Of a stretch of 64,000 bases of DNA, positions 24,308-36,376 are shown one piece after another (the stretch's first letter is position 1; each line of letters begins with the position of its first letter). The notes beneath the pieces were generated by a model that was given only the letters and a program-made list of their open reading frames with translations, had not been told where the DNA came from and made no database searches. The position numbers were made by a program, and so were the translations under genes. The stretch is from Typha latifolia (taxonomy: Eukaryota > Streptophyta > Magnoliopsida > Poales > Typhaceae): contig CM034102.1 in assembly GCA_019914945.1 (NCBI GenBank), forward strand, positions 11,831,501 through 11,895,500, written 5' to 3'.

Positions 24308-26534
24308 TCATTTGCAAATCTTGTAGTTCAATTGAGATTGCTCGACCTAAGAAGTTAATTTGCGTGTAAGCAGTACCGTCTATCTATCATTGACCGTATC
24401 TATTCATTGATATATTGCCTCACTCCCTCCCTCTTTTTCCAAGAATGAATGAGTCGCTCAGACCTTCCGTCAAATGTCCTGGCCTCCCTTGGCTCTTCTA
24501 TCATCTAGGTTCCATTTCCTCAATTTGCTCCCCCGATGTAGGACTACCACGCTTTGCTACTACTATGTTTTTGCTAGACGATCTTTGCAAGTAGTTCCAT
24601 CCTCCTTGCAAGCTGTCTGTATGGGTGGGTTGTCCCTTCCTGCTATATTCTATTAGGCGCTAAATTATAGGAAATTAAGTATTTGATTTAGATAGTAGAA
24701 GGGTTACACATTCCATTTTGTCGATATATGAGGTGCAGGTGGTGATGATTACCCCAGGGTATATGCTAGCGCCCTTGACAAGCACTCCAAGATCCACCAA
24801 GGCTCATTCAAACCCTGGTCGGTCGGTCCTCCATTCATTCGACCTTCTATGTAGATAATGAAGCCACCTTCACAACCTTCTCCCTTTTATCCCTATCGAA
24901 AGTCGGATAGGGCAGAAAACTTGAGTTGCTCAACCACCTATTTACCTGGTGCTCATGATGTGTTACGTAACCTCCACCATTGGAAAGGAGGAGGGGGGCA
25001 AGCAAGGCATAACAAGAGGCACAAGAGCATACTCAGCGTTAGTGGCTTAGTGACCACATTAAAGTGATCCCATATGTGGTTTTGCACATTTCACTATTTT
25101 TTCGTTCATTTTCAATACTGATCGTGAAACACCATGAGTGGTGGGATGTCTAGATTCGAAATTTAAAGTGAATTTCTTGATTTGCGCATTCCTAGTCATC
25201 ATGGGAAAGAAAAGTATAAAGACAAGTGGAAAGAGATGATTCCCCTAAGCTTGTCCAGTACCACTAGTACTTGATTGATAGCTCACTAAGTGATGATTGA
25301 TGTAATTAATCAGTGCTCTTAATTGTTCTAGATAGAACGTTCATGGCGCCCCAAAACCATGACATCTAGTACCAGCATCTCTTTGCGTGCAAGAGGCTTC
25401 TATGTCGGTCGTTACTCCTTGTTCTGTGTTGAAAAAGTGACAGCTAAAGTAAATCAAAAGCATTTTTTCTTTGCTTCTTATTTTTTTGCCAACCAACCAC
25501 TTGATACAAAGTAAGTGGTCTTTGCACATTTCATTGGTGATGTAAGATAGGAAGCATGCCATCCTCTTTGTCGTGAAAGAAGGTGAGTAAGCATATATGT
25601 TAGATAAGTAAGCAGCACAATAAGTCAGCCTTGAAGAAAGTCTCCACCCAATTATTTATGAAAGAGAAAAGTCATTCATGCATGTATCCCTCAATAGAAT
25701 ATATGATTGATTGAACGAAGTGGCTAGCGTGACAAGAAAAATAGATTTGATCCTATGCACCATGTCTGTAGCCTACTCTTGTCATGTAGGCTTTCCGTAT
25801 TGAATAACATGGGGGCCTTTTTCCTTTAGTAAAAAATGGGGAACACCTGCTCATTGACCCTTATTATTAGTCTTGTATTTTTTAGGACAGGTCATTTAAG
25901 ACTAGATTTATGGCAATCAAGATCTATCTTGTATAAGCGAGCAAAGAGGCACCCCTTATATCTTAAAGGCATGTTCTAGTTCTAATGTGACTCCTATTTT
26001 ATCTAAGCGATAATAGGGTTCGTTCTCCGTCATTAAAAAAGATAATATGAAAGAGCAACTATGTAGAATGCAAGATGTGTGTGGGTGCGAGCAAGTAAGA
26101 AAGAAGGTTGCGAACAATACACTAATTTTATTACCATCTGGTGTAGTGGTGCTTTGACTATAGAAATATTAAAAAAATATGAATTATGAAATGCTCAATC
26201 AAAAAGGAAAAATAACTGAGGGACATTCTATTCTTGGCAGCCATGGAACATCGATTCGACATAAGTGGAAGGAAAAATGCATGAACTACATAGAGGAGAA
26301 AGGATGGGAGATAAAAGATATGTGTGGCTAAAGGGAGAAGAGAAAGAAGATATTATTGATCTACAAATTGAAGAACAGATAAGGCTAAGGAAGAATAAAA
26401 AGAAATTTATTATTGAGACATGGTGATCTTATCTTGTCTTGCTTGCTGCGAGAGAGGAAGCTTTTTGATCACCTTTTCAAGCTAGATAGCGCGCGATCAC
26501 CCATCAATGATATTGCTTGTCAAGAATAAGTACC

Positions 26535-26606
26535 TAACCCTTATGAGAATCGAACTGGTGTCTTTCACATAAAATGATGATGTCCTAATCACTAGATAAA
26601 AAAGAT
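26535..26606 (-). pseudogene. trnE: decayed mitochondrial-type tRNA-Glu (UUC)
   Basis: Read on the minus strand, the 72 nt align without gaps to plant mitochondrial trnE as I remember it. Conserved pieces are GTGATTAGGACATC, AAAGACAC, GTTCGATTC and AAGGG. The 5' half differs almost only by C to T and G to A changes (for example TTTCGTCC to TTTTATCT), and the acceptor stem no longer pairs. This is the pattern of a dead organelle copy in methylated nuclear DNA. It cannot be a working tRNA. Confidence 0.75.
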
Positions 26607-27477
26607 CAAAAATAAATTCTTCATAGACCTAAGAAAAGAGAAAAAGAGTTCTTTCTTTTCTTGCTATACTAAATTCGACGATTTCGTTTGGTTTATATTG
26701 GTGATTGATGATGTTCATTCAGTGGGTCATCTCCTTTCTTAACAGGTTCCCCACAGACTTAGTGTCACATCAACCACGCCTTGTTTTTTTCACCGATCAT
26801 AAATAAAGCTCCCTTCTCTCTTTGTTCGTAATTCAAAAAGGAAAGGGATAGTAAGGTGTCTATGGTTTGACAGACTCGCAACTAACAAAGAGCACTCTTT
26901 GCTCGAATGCCTACTTTTTATTATAATTTCATATCTATTCAAGCTCCTTTAACTCCAGCCTAAGAAGTTATTTTTTCACTGGCACCTGCACCTATGAGAT
27001 GATTATTGCTATTCATCATTCTTATTCCTACTTTGAGAGGATCCATAAAGAGAAGAATGAAAAAAAATGAGAATGGCCAAGCAAACAATTAAACAATTTA
27101 AGTGAAAAGGTTAGGACAAAAAAAGCTCTAACTTGAGTCAAAAGCCAATAACCAAGATAAAAAAAGCTCGGCGAGTGAGTAAGTTAGGTAAAATATAGTA
27201 AGATAAATAAGATAAAGAGAGAAGTTTGATTTTTGCCATTAAGCCCATCTTAGGTCATGAGGAAGGGGAAGTGGAGTGACGAGAGATGGCCCATATGATG
27301 TTTCCAAACAAATATACTTAAGTCCTTGGCGTCCATTTCATTAGTCGATTAAGCCAGCTCATTTGGTAGTTAGGTTGGTAGTGTATTAGTAGTTGTAGTG
27401 GCCAAGAGAGCGATTCTCAATAGTAGTGTTCTCGTGGGAGGCATATGGAGGATAGATTGTAATTGGGCGGGATAGCA

Positions 27478-27562
27478 TTTGGGACTTTCTCTTGAATGCA
27501 TTTGGGACTTTCTCAAGTAGTACCTCTAGATTGGACTTTCTCTTGAATGCATTTGGGACTAA
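27478..27562. repeat. short tandem repeat of TTTGGGACTTTCTC units
   Basis: ATTTGGGACTTTCTCTTGAATGC-type units occur two and a half times (27478, 27500, 27536), separated by one diverged spacer, inside the mitochondrial-like stretch. Confidence 0.7.
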
Positions 27563-28880
27563 AGACCCTAGTCCTCGACCTCTTAAGGCATCTATACTAT
27601 AACTTCTTAGAAGAAGGGCTACTTGCTTAGGAGCCATTAATGTGTCTTATTTTAAGCACCTTATGTGCTACATGTGATAGCCTTTTCTTCTATAGACGCT
27701 AAATCTCTAAAACTTTTTCTTAGGAATAGCCAGCCCACCTACAAAGAGAGACATGACGCAGTAGTTGGACTGACAAGAGCAGTACACATTTGCCCTTAGA
27801 CTTTAACTATACAACTGTCCTTCGGCTCTATTGTATGGAAGCTGGGTTCACCAAACTTGACCTGAAATCACTTATATAAATGAATCTAATCTCTTACTAA
27901 TAGCTTGGCTCAAGCAACTACCCTTCTTTTCTAGTATGCAGAAAAGAAAACCATATGAACTCTATTCTGTGTATTGGTGATCGTAGATTTGAATTTATCT
28001 TTTTGTGAATAGGGAATCGCAGTGGTAAAGAAGCATATCCGTTGTGAATGACTTTGATTTGCTCTTTGTTCCTACCACCAGGTAATGTCATTTTTCTCTA
28101 CTACTCAAGACCCATTATACATCTATTCATGGAGATCATTATAGTAAAATTCTTAATTGGCAAAATTTATGTAGGTAGAACCTTTTGTCTATCTTGAAAA
28201 AAAAGGCACTTGAGGGAAGTGGATTTAATATTTCAACCGCTACTCCATGGTAATCAATTCTCTCTTTGAAAACTAAAACTTTTTATTGTGATAGATAGAT
28301 TGGCTACGTAGAATACCTTTTGGGATTGGAACTGTGAGCTTGGGTGATATAGCTAACTCAATCTTTCCCTCATATGGATAGATTGAAGAAAGGTGACAAC
28401 GCTTCATCCCAAGTGCGAAAGCGGCTTTTCTATCTTTAACTAGTAGAGTGCCTAGCAAACATGTGCTCTCTCTTTTGCTAGGAGAGTCGATAGCGAGACC
28501 TGGTTAGTGAACTTGTTATAACACTCTCAATATAGAAGTGAGTCAATGGCAACAACTATAGTAAAAGGACGAGGTTCAAACGAGCAAAAAAAGGGGAGAA
28601 AATAACTCATATTAGGAGAGTAGTAGGAGATAGATGCACTGAACTTTGTAAGAGAAAGCAAACTGATTTTAGACTTAGGGTAGGAGTCATAATTTATTGA
28701 CCTTGAAGTTTCAACAAAGAAGTAAGGACATTCGTAGAAAGAAGAAATGGAATTCTATCGCAATCAAAAGATTTAAATAGGCATAATAGCTGTCCCGTCT
28801 ATTCGCTATTGGATAATTTATCCAAAGTCATTTAAGATAGCATAAGATAAGAAGGCAAAAGTTAATGAAATATAATATAA

Positions 28881-30290
28881 CAGAGTGTGGCAGATTCATT
28901 TTTTTTTTCAAAGGGAGATTATGGAGAGTTAGAAGAGGAGTTACACAAGTTGTAGTGAGCTATATAAACCTATCTACTACAATGTATTGAACTCAAAACT
29001 AATAACATATTGGGTTTTTTTTTTTCTAATCCGATAGTGTCAAGATCTTTTTAGAGGGGAATAATTGATAACACCTTAATTGAAGTTTGAGTATCACAGT
29101 ACCGAAAGTTTACGTTAAATTATAGGATGCCCTATTTTATCATATATAAGTATGACATTAGAGCAAGCTGATGGTGTATTTGCCCATTTATACTTCTTTG
29201 CTCTCAATCTTTGTTAATCCTTCCTCCTGCTTCTTCTTATATTTCTCTCTCCTAAAAATAACTTTTATTGTGATATTTTATTTCTTTTCTTCCACCCAAA
29301 CTCTCTTAACCTTTCTCCGTTCTTGTTTCTATCAATCCTAAGCTCCGTCATAATATTACTTTGAGTTTTTTCTTCTCAATTAATTTATCTCGGTTTATCT
29401 CCTACTTGAACTTCATCAAACTTATGTCCTTTCTTATAGTCAAAATATGCATAATAATATATACAATTTTTATTAACTTAAATTTTCTATTAATATCACT
29501 TTGATGAGAATTCTGATAGTTGAGAGGATCTTAGTATTACAATCTCCTTGAGCTCTAGTTCAAGGTCCATATGTAATTTAGTCAACAAGCTTTTCCTCAT
29601 TCTATAAGATAATTACACCTAGACTCCTGAACTATTTTCTATTTCTTCATAGACTCCCTTATTTATTTTTTGTGACAAACTAATTCTGTAACTATATGAA
29701 ATCTCTGAAATGCTTATGCCTTACTCTTACGGGTTTACCTCGAGAGACAAAAATAAAGGCAACAAAAAGGCTGACATTTAGCATAATAATTTGGTAGGCG
29801 ACGAGCCACCTCTTAGACACTGATAATACTTTTGTGGCTCCTATTGAAATTAGGTCTATGCAAAATGATCTAAACTCGGGGGCCCAATGTAAAACATTTG
29901 AAAATACCTATTGACAGACAATGACTCCATACCGAGTAAAAACAACTAGTATGGAGATATTTTTTTTTTCTCTAAAAATATGGATATAACTTAAAAAGCG
30001 GGCCCTTGAATAAGAAAATTGCCGACCAAATAACTTTTCTCCTTTAGTCAGGATCGGATCCTTTAGGTATCCATTAATCAATTTTAGATCCTCTAGAGAG
30101 GCTATTTTACCTTTTATATTAGAGAAAGAAAAAAAAGTTGGGGGTAAGATAATCATTTAATATTTTATCATTGGCACGTGCAAGATAGAAAGTTGAGTAG
30201 TCAAAGGTGTGAAAAATAATAATAATACAATTAACCTAATTTTATATTAAGAAATCTACCAAAGGAAATGACTAAAGTATTCTTCTTTGC
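28881..30290. other. intergenic, no gene seen
   Basis: AT-rich DNA with short frames only. I see no conserved protein motif and no terminal repeats. Confidence 0.5.
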
Positions 30291-30458
30291 TACAGATATA
30301 ATCAAATTGGATTAGATCGAATATGGACAAGATTGGATCTATATCCATCTGGTTTTATCAAATTCGGATTCAAATGGGATAATAAATGGATAGGTAATTG
30401 TAATATCCATAATCAGTCCATTTATTATTGGATTATGACGAATTCAAATATTATTCTT

Positions 30459-30815
30459 AAAATATTAACAAAAGATGATGATGTCTAAAATTAAAAGAGT
30501 TAACAAGCTTAATACCTTAAATATTTGTATATGTAATTATAAGAGAGAGTATAAGATAAATTCTTAATAGCATGTCTTTATATAATACACAAAAAATATA
30601 TCGATCTCTTTCGATTGAAGTTCTAATTAAATATTAAAAGCAGTATGAAGATGAAATAGTTCTAAATAATTACAATATTTAGCTTCTATTTTTCTCAAAA
30701 CATTAATAAAAATGTTGATGTCTAAATTGAAATAGTTAACAAGCTTAATGAATTACGTATGTAATTGTATATGTAATTACAAGAGAGAGTATAAGATAAA
30801 TTCTTAAAACATCAT
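30459..30815. repeat. diverged direct duplication, period about 235 bp
   Basis: AAAATATTAACAAAAGATGA near 30459 and AAAACATTAATAAAAATGTT near 30695 each lead into GTTAACAAGCTTAAT and AGAGAGAGTATAAGATAAAT. The pair lies just upstream of the zinc-finger gene leader. Confidence 0.75.
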
Positions 30816-30984
30816 ATCCTTCTTTTTCTATCTAAATACTGAAAAAGAAAATTAAGCTAACACCATTCCTACCATGCTTGTAGGTCATGGCGGATCAGTA
30901 TCGACTGAAACGGATTCGGATCGGTTTGATCCGAAACCCTACCTGAAACCGGGTCGGATCCAGTTTAATCTGAGACAAGATCCA

Positions 30985-31167
30985 ACAAGAAAAACCGCGG
31001 TACATATTCGTAGGTTCTCTCTCTTCCAACTTTCAACCCTAGTCTCTCTTCACCCTCAACGCGATTTCTCCCTTACCTGATATCTTCCGATCCGGCAGTG
31101 GCAAGCTCCGACGAGGGGATTTCCGACTTCGGCGACCTTCGGCGAGGGAATTCCGGCAACGAGATCC
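30985..31167 (+). promoter_or_regulatory. untranslated leader exon of the RanBP2-type zinc-finger gene
   Basis: A pyrimidine-rich then GC-rich stretch ends at GAGATCC|GTGAGTCTCT (donor at 31168). It can be joined to the acceptor GTTTGACAG that immediately precedes the start ATG at 31760. No upstream in-frame coding is needed, so this is best read as a 5' UTR exon with a 592-bp leader intron. The 5' end of the transcript is not visible, so the left border is a guess. Confidence 0.55.
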
Positions 31168-31260
31168 GTGAGTCTCTCTTTTCATTGTTTCGTCTTATTT
31201 TCCCTTTCTCTATCTCTTTCCCTCTCTCCCTCCGTTCCCTTGTCTTCCTTTTTCTGGCGG

Positions 31261-31261
<1 letters not shown>

Positions 31262-31291
<30 letters not shown>

Positions 31292-31292
31292 G
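31262..31292. repeat. (CT)n tract in the leader intron
   Basis: About 15 CT units lie 90-125 bp into the leader intron, in a longer pyrimidine-rich run (31180-31292). Similar tracts near plant promoters can be regulatory, but nothing here proves it. The long frames across it on both strands are low-complexity artefacts. Confidence 0.8.
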
Positions 31293-31759
31293 TCATTGCT
31301 GCAGCAGCAAAGAATCAAAGATAGAGGGAGAAGAGAGAGGGCGAGAGGGAGCAGGGAGCAACTTATATTTTCTTTTCCCTATCTTTCCATCTTATTTGTT
31401 GAATTTTAGGGTTTCTTTTCCTGTATCTTGTTACAAGTTTTAGAATTTTACGTAATTTAAAAATAGTCGGTACCGAAACTTCAGATACAGCGGCTTATAT
31501 GATCAATACTTATCGTTTCTTTGGTGGCTTATACCGATATTGAAACCAATACGTAGAATCTCCGTCCCTACCTTTATTTTATCCTTGATTTTTGGCCCAC
31601 ACCCGAACTGGCCCATAGTAAGTATCTTTGACTCCAAACGGTGACTCAATCATACTGATAGTGCTGGTATTGACTGATCGCTAGTTAACTTGATGTCAAG
31701 CTGATACGAGATGTAATGAGCTGCTTGTGTTTTCAATTCACGTGTTGTTTGTTTGACAG

Positions 31760-34700
31760 ATGGATAACAGGAACCAGTCCGCTGGCAAGCGAGCTCGAAC
31801 AGATGGTTAGAGTGTATTAACTCCTCTATTAATAAAATCATATTATTGTTGACTAAGCTGGCTTCTTGGATTGAAAGAGAAGGAAGTTAAAAGATATTCT
31901 GCTTTTTTTTAAAATTTTTTTTTTATAGGTGGCCGAAGGGAAGATGACTGGAAATGTCCTAGCTGTGGCAATATGAATTTCTCGTTCAGGACAACTTGCA
32001 ACATGCGAAGCTGTACTCAATCAAGGCCTGTAGATCATAACACGGTTAGTTAGGCCGCATCATTGGTTTTTATCATCTTAATGTTGTTTTTCTGGGGGTT
32101 TGGCATCCATAGGAACTGTTAGATGGTTGTTATTCATAATATTTATTTAACATTGTATATTTTTACATGACTGCTATATTTTCTCTTTGTAGAAGCCTGC
32201 CCCAAAACCTCTGCAACTTCCTCCTCCATATGCATCATCAGCTGGCTATATGGGTCCAGGAACTCCATCTTCAATGTACCTTGGTGCTCCCCCTTATGGG
32301 TCTGCTCTCTTCAATGGACCTGCAATGCCTCCCTATGACCTACCTCCATTCTCTGGAGGTTCTGCTTATCCTTATGGCTACAGTAGTCGTCTTTCTGTTG
32401 GCAGTCCATATGGGCCAATGCACATGTCTGGACCAGCTCCCTATTCTGGTGGGTCTATGATGGTAACTGGTATTTTTTTTAAACCCATGGTTATATTTAT
32501 TATGCACAAGAAACTATATGGATGCTAAAATAGCAATTCTAGTTTCTTTGTTTATCAGCACTTTCACTAAGCTGCTGAGATTCAAGTGGTTTAATTGTTG
32601 TCTTATTGAAACTAGAGTTGATGAATTTGGATTTAATAAAATGTTATATTCCAGTTTTGAGCAGAAATTGGTCAAAGCTGCTTAACTTTTAGTTAAGCAT
32701 TTTGCAGCACTTTCTTTTGAATCAAGCAAGTCTTTTAAGAAGAATCTTACTTTCTTCCTTTTAACTGAAATCCAGTTGGCAAGTACTTTAAGCATCTTTA
32801 GTTCTCAAAATTTGTGGCGGGTTGATTAAATAGTTTTTTTTTTTTTTTGACTTAGGCGGTATGTACGGTATGCCTCCACTTATGGACAGATATGGTGTTG
32901 GTTTGCCTATGGGTCATGATGCAATGGTAAGTTCTATTGCATGACCTAGTACTTGACTTGTTGGTTTTAGTATCATTCACTTGGTTTGGCCTGATGGGAA
33001 CACCTACATTTGAACTCCAAATGGTGCCAATAAAATTGCTTGCTCTTTCCACACTGATAGTAGCAACATGTCCTGAAGAAGTAGAAGTTCCTATTTTCTA
33101 TGATTTGCTGCAATATTTGACATTTTGTAGTTTATGCATTTCTAAGTTTTAATTTCATGGAGTGGTAATAATTACTTGTTTTATTTCCATAGGGAGCAAG
33201 ACATGGAGCATATCCCGATGAGAGCTCCCAAAAAAAGCCTGCAGGTTTAAACTTAGTGGTTGTCTTTGTATGGCAAACTTAAATTACAGTTCTTTATTTT
33301 CCATTAATCCTTTTTTGTCCTCCACCATTTTGCATAGGAGCAGGACGTGATAGTGACTGGACATGTCCTAATTGTGGCAATAATAACTTTTCTTTCCGAA
33401 CAGTTTGTAACATGAGGAAGTGTAACACACCAAGGCCTGGAAATCAGGTTTGAGGAAATCCTTACCACATTATCTTTTGACATGGTAGCTTATTGGGTGG
33501 AACAATGAGATTATAACTTCTGGACTTTTCTATCAGTTGACTTCCTAACTATTATCTATATTTTTGGGTGGTTACTCTGTCTTCTCAGCCATTGTCGCTC
33601 CTATAAGCTCTCTCTTATACTTGACTAGAAATCAGTTTTATTTTTATTCTCTTTCTAGTTTCTACAAATGATATTTTACTCCCATGTAGGATAACTCATT
33701 ATATACCCAAGATTGATCTCTTTCTTTGTGTGATGATGAAGCATATTGATATGATATTCTTCACTTTGATAACCATAATGAAATAGGAAATATTTTAGCA
33801 ATCTGGGATCCTTGTAAATGAACCCCAATCTGGACTGTTAAGTGTTAACATGTACTACATTGCGCTTCCTGTAAGATGATATGTAATTTGGTTAGATAGA
33901 CTTTTCTTCTTATAAGGAGAAGAATTTCTGAGTGTAAATTTTACTCAATAGTGAGGAACAAGATCAAGAAAAATATTGATATGATAACCTTCATTTTGAC
34001 AACCATAATGAAATAGGAAATATTTTAGCAATCTAGGATCTTGTTAATGAACCCCACCTTGACCATCAGCATGTACATGTCAAAAATTTGCTTATTGTAC
34101 TATGATATTAAATATTCTTAGACCTTTATTTAAAAAAAAAGAAATTCTAAATGTAGCTCAAACAAAAGGACTCGCTGCTGCTCAAACACCTGCTCCTGAG
34201 TCGCTCGGTCGAGTTTGATCTCCTTTTGCTCAAATACTTGACTCGCTTCGGTCTTGGCCTACCTCTGCTCATACAGCTTGACTCGCTCGGGTCGAGTTCA
34301 GTTAATATTTTACTCAATAGTGAGGAGTAGGATCAAGAAAAATATGTAACTTTAAAAAACTATTGCTCTTTTATTGTATAATTTCTGTTTATCTAATCCT
34401 TCTTTGGTGAAAAAATGCATTGTCTCTAGGAATTAACTCCTAATAAGTCTTCTTAGACTTTTGAGAAGAGTCTTCTAAGTGGTTGCTCTAAAAGGTTGTT
34501 TTTTGTTAGGGTAGGCAGACACAGTCAAGAAAGGCATAAAATTAAAGGCTTGCTAGATGAGGAGATCTATCTATTTGGTAAAATTCACTCGACTGAACAG
34601 TAGTAGCTGAAACTTAATGAAAACTAAAGCCAAAAATCATTGGTTAAGGTTGAAACTATCAAGATTTCTAGTTTTGACATTTATTTTGGACTACACTAGG

Positions 34701-36376
34701 CTATGAGAATTCCTTTTTTGGCCTAAATTTTTTATCTTTTTCTATGGGTCAAAACCGAAACTTCCAACCATAAACTAGTTTCTTCTGATGCAGTGAGTTG
34801 TTAATTTTCAAATTAACCTTGCGGGTTCAAGGAGTAGCTCCCAATACCTCTCTTTAGCATGAAATAGTAAAGACAGATAATTGTGCAGATTATATCTCAG
34901 TTGATAACTCGATTATGTGCAGCTTATCATTTTTCACTAGTATGCAAATACTTCCTTATAGGTTCTTTGTTTCAAACACACTTTCATTTTCAGTTCATCA
35001 AACTAGACTTTTACTGTGCAACACATTCTTCATGAGATCCTGACTTTCGACCAAATATTCTTTCTTCTTAAATTAGTTCTTATTATTTTTCTTTTTTAGT
35101 GTGCCTGAAACATATATTTTTCTGTTGATGGTGCCTCAAGAATCTGTAGAGCGCATCCCCATTTTAATTGTTTCATGGGATGACAATGTGCATGAAGTTG
35201 TATATTAGAACAGTAAACGATAGTGCATCTTTGAAATATGCTAATACAATAGATAAAATTTTATTTGAGGTGTTAGATACAGATTTGTTAATCGATGATC
35301 AACTTCATTCTGCATTGCCCTATTATTAATAGGCAACATCTGCAGGCAAACAGCTGACTATAATCCTTGCATTCAACATGTTTAGTGTAGTTGTAAATTA
35401 CTTTTTCCTCACCTTTTAGTAGTAAACAAATAAGGATGATGTGACAAAGATCTACAAGTGGGATAATTAACCTAGTTTATTCTTTAAAATCTCATTCTGC
35501 TTGTCTTACATGTTTTGAAGTTGGAAAGTTGATGGATTCTCTCTGGCAAAGTGATAATTGATTATTGTAAAAATGTTTTTCCTCTGAACGTACTGCTTTC
35601 TCTTTAACCAGTATATTCTCTCGTTGCTTTTATGTGCTGATGTTGTAAAATTAGAATTTTGCTGAGAACATCTTCAACTCATTTGCAGGGGTCAAAATCT
35701 GAGGCTTCAAAAGGTTCCAGTAAGTCCTGCTCTTCTTATCTATCATTTTCTTTTTGTCATAAACAAGGGCTTTCTGGATGCAATACAGTCAGTCGATCAG
35801 ACACTTTTTTGAATATCTGGTTTGGAAAAGTACCCTTTTAGGATCGTGTGTTGGATAGTGTCATACAATATTTCTTCTTCATTTTGTAGTGGTTAGTTTT
35901 CTGGAGTGTAACGGAGTTAGTTTTATTCATGTAATTCATTACTATTTCTCTACTCATCTCTTTTATCTTCCATTTTGTCCATTTTTCTCTGAACCAATCT
36001 AATGATTTTATCTTGGATATTGTCTCAGAACCAAAAATGCCAGAGGGCAGTTGGAAGTGTGAGAAGTGCAACAACATTAATTATCCATTTCGTACCAAGT
36101 GTAACCGTCAGAATTGTGGTGCGGAAAAGCCAGTTCAATCTAATGAACCTAATGGGCTGGCATCGGATGAGGATGATCAGGTTTGTTGTTCTATATATAT
36201 ATGCCCATGCTCTTTAGGACTCTATTTTCTTCTGTTTAAATATTTAGTCTATGAATGAGAAGTAGAATGTAGTGTCTTACAACCTTCCCATTTGGAAGTG
36301 TTTGAAGATTATTCAATTCTATCTTCATGTTTTCATGTGCATATTTGATTTATCAACGTGCTTGATGTTACAGTGA
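31760..36376 (+). CDS. plant RanBP2-type zinc-finger protein with three fingers
   Basis: Nine coding exons (31760-31805, 31929-32044, 32193-32469, 32856-32926, 33193-33244, 33338-33447, 35689-35719, 36029-36180, 36374-36376) join in phase to 285 aa. The fingers are at residues 22-44 (DWKCPSCGNMNFSFRTTCNM then RSC), 194-216 (DWTCPNCGNNNFSFRTVCNM then RKC) and 242-264 (SWKCEKCNNINYPFRTKCNR then QNC). All are C-x2-C-x10-C-x4-C, as in the Arabidopsis At3g15680/At2g17975 group known to me. Between fingers 1 and 2 is a Pro/Gly/Tyr/Met-rich linker. RanBP2-type fingers of this form usually bind single-stranded RNA; a role in RNA processing is inferred. The final stop TGA lies alone at the start of exon 9 after ACAG, so the protein ends SDEDDQ. 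Intron 6 is 2.2 kb. Confidence 0.92.
33743..34350. repeat. interleaved direct duplication in intron 6 of the zinc-finger gene
   Basis: ATATTGATATGATA...ACCATAATGAAATAGGAAAT is present at 33743 and 33973. TTTTACTCAATAGTGAGGA is present near 33940 and 34307. Between the latter pair lies an inserted stretch rich in ACTCGCTCGGTCGAG (34180-34300) that resembles the CTCGAGC repeats elsewhere in the window. Confidence 0.75.

Larger units (their letters stand above)
24400..28880. other. probable nuclear insertion of mitochondrial DNA (NUMT), heavily decayed
   Basis: The stretch differs in texture from its AT-rich surroundings. It is moderate in GC, with many short words such as GAAAGGAGG, GCAAGCAAGGC and TTTGGGACTTTCTC and few long A/T runs, as in plant mitochondrial spacers. 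It also contains an unmistakable relic of the plant mitochondrial tRNA-Glu at 26535-26606. I recognise no protein gene. Borders are estimates from texture only. Confidence 0.45.

Noticed and set aside
31073..31443. Overlapping frames on both strands around the zinc-finger gene leader
   Set aside because: They are created by the CT-rich leader intron; the true start is at 31760.
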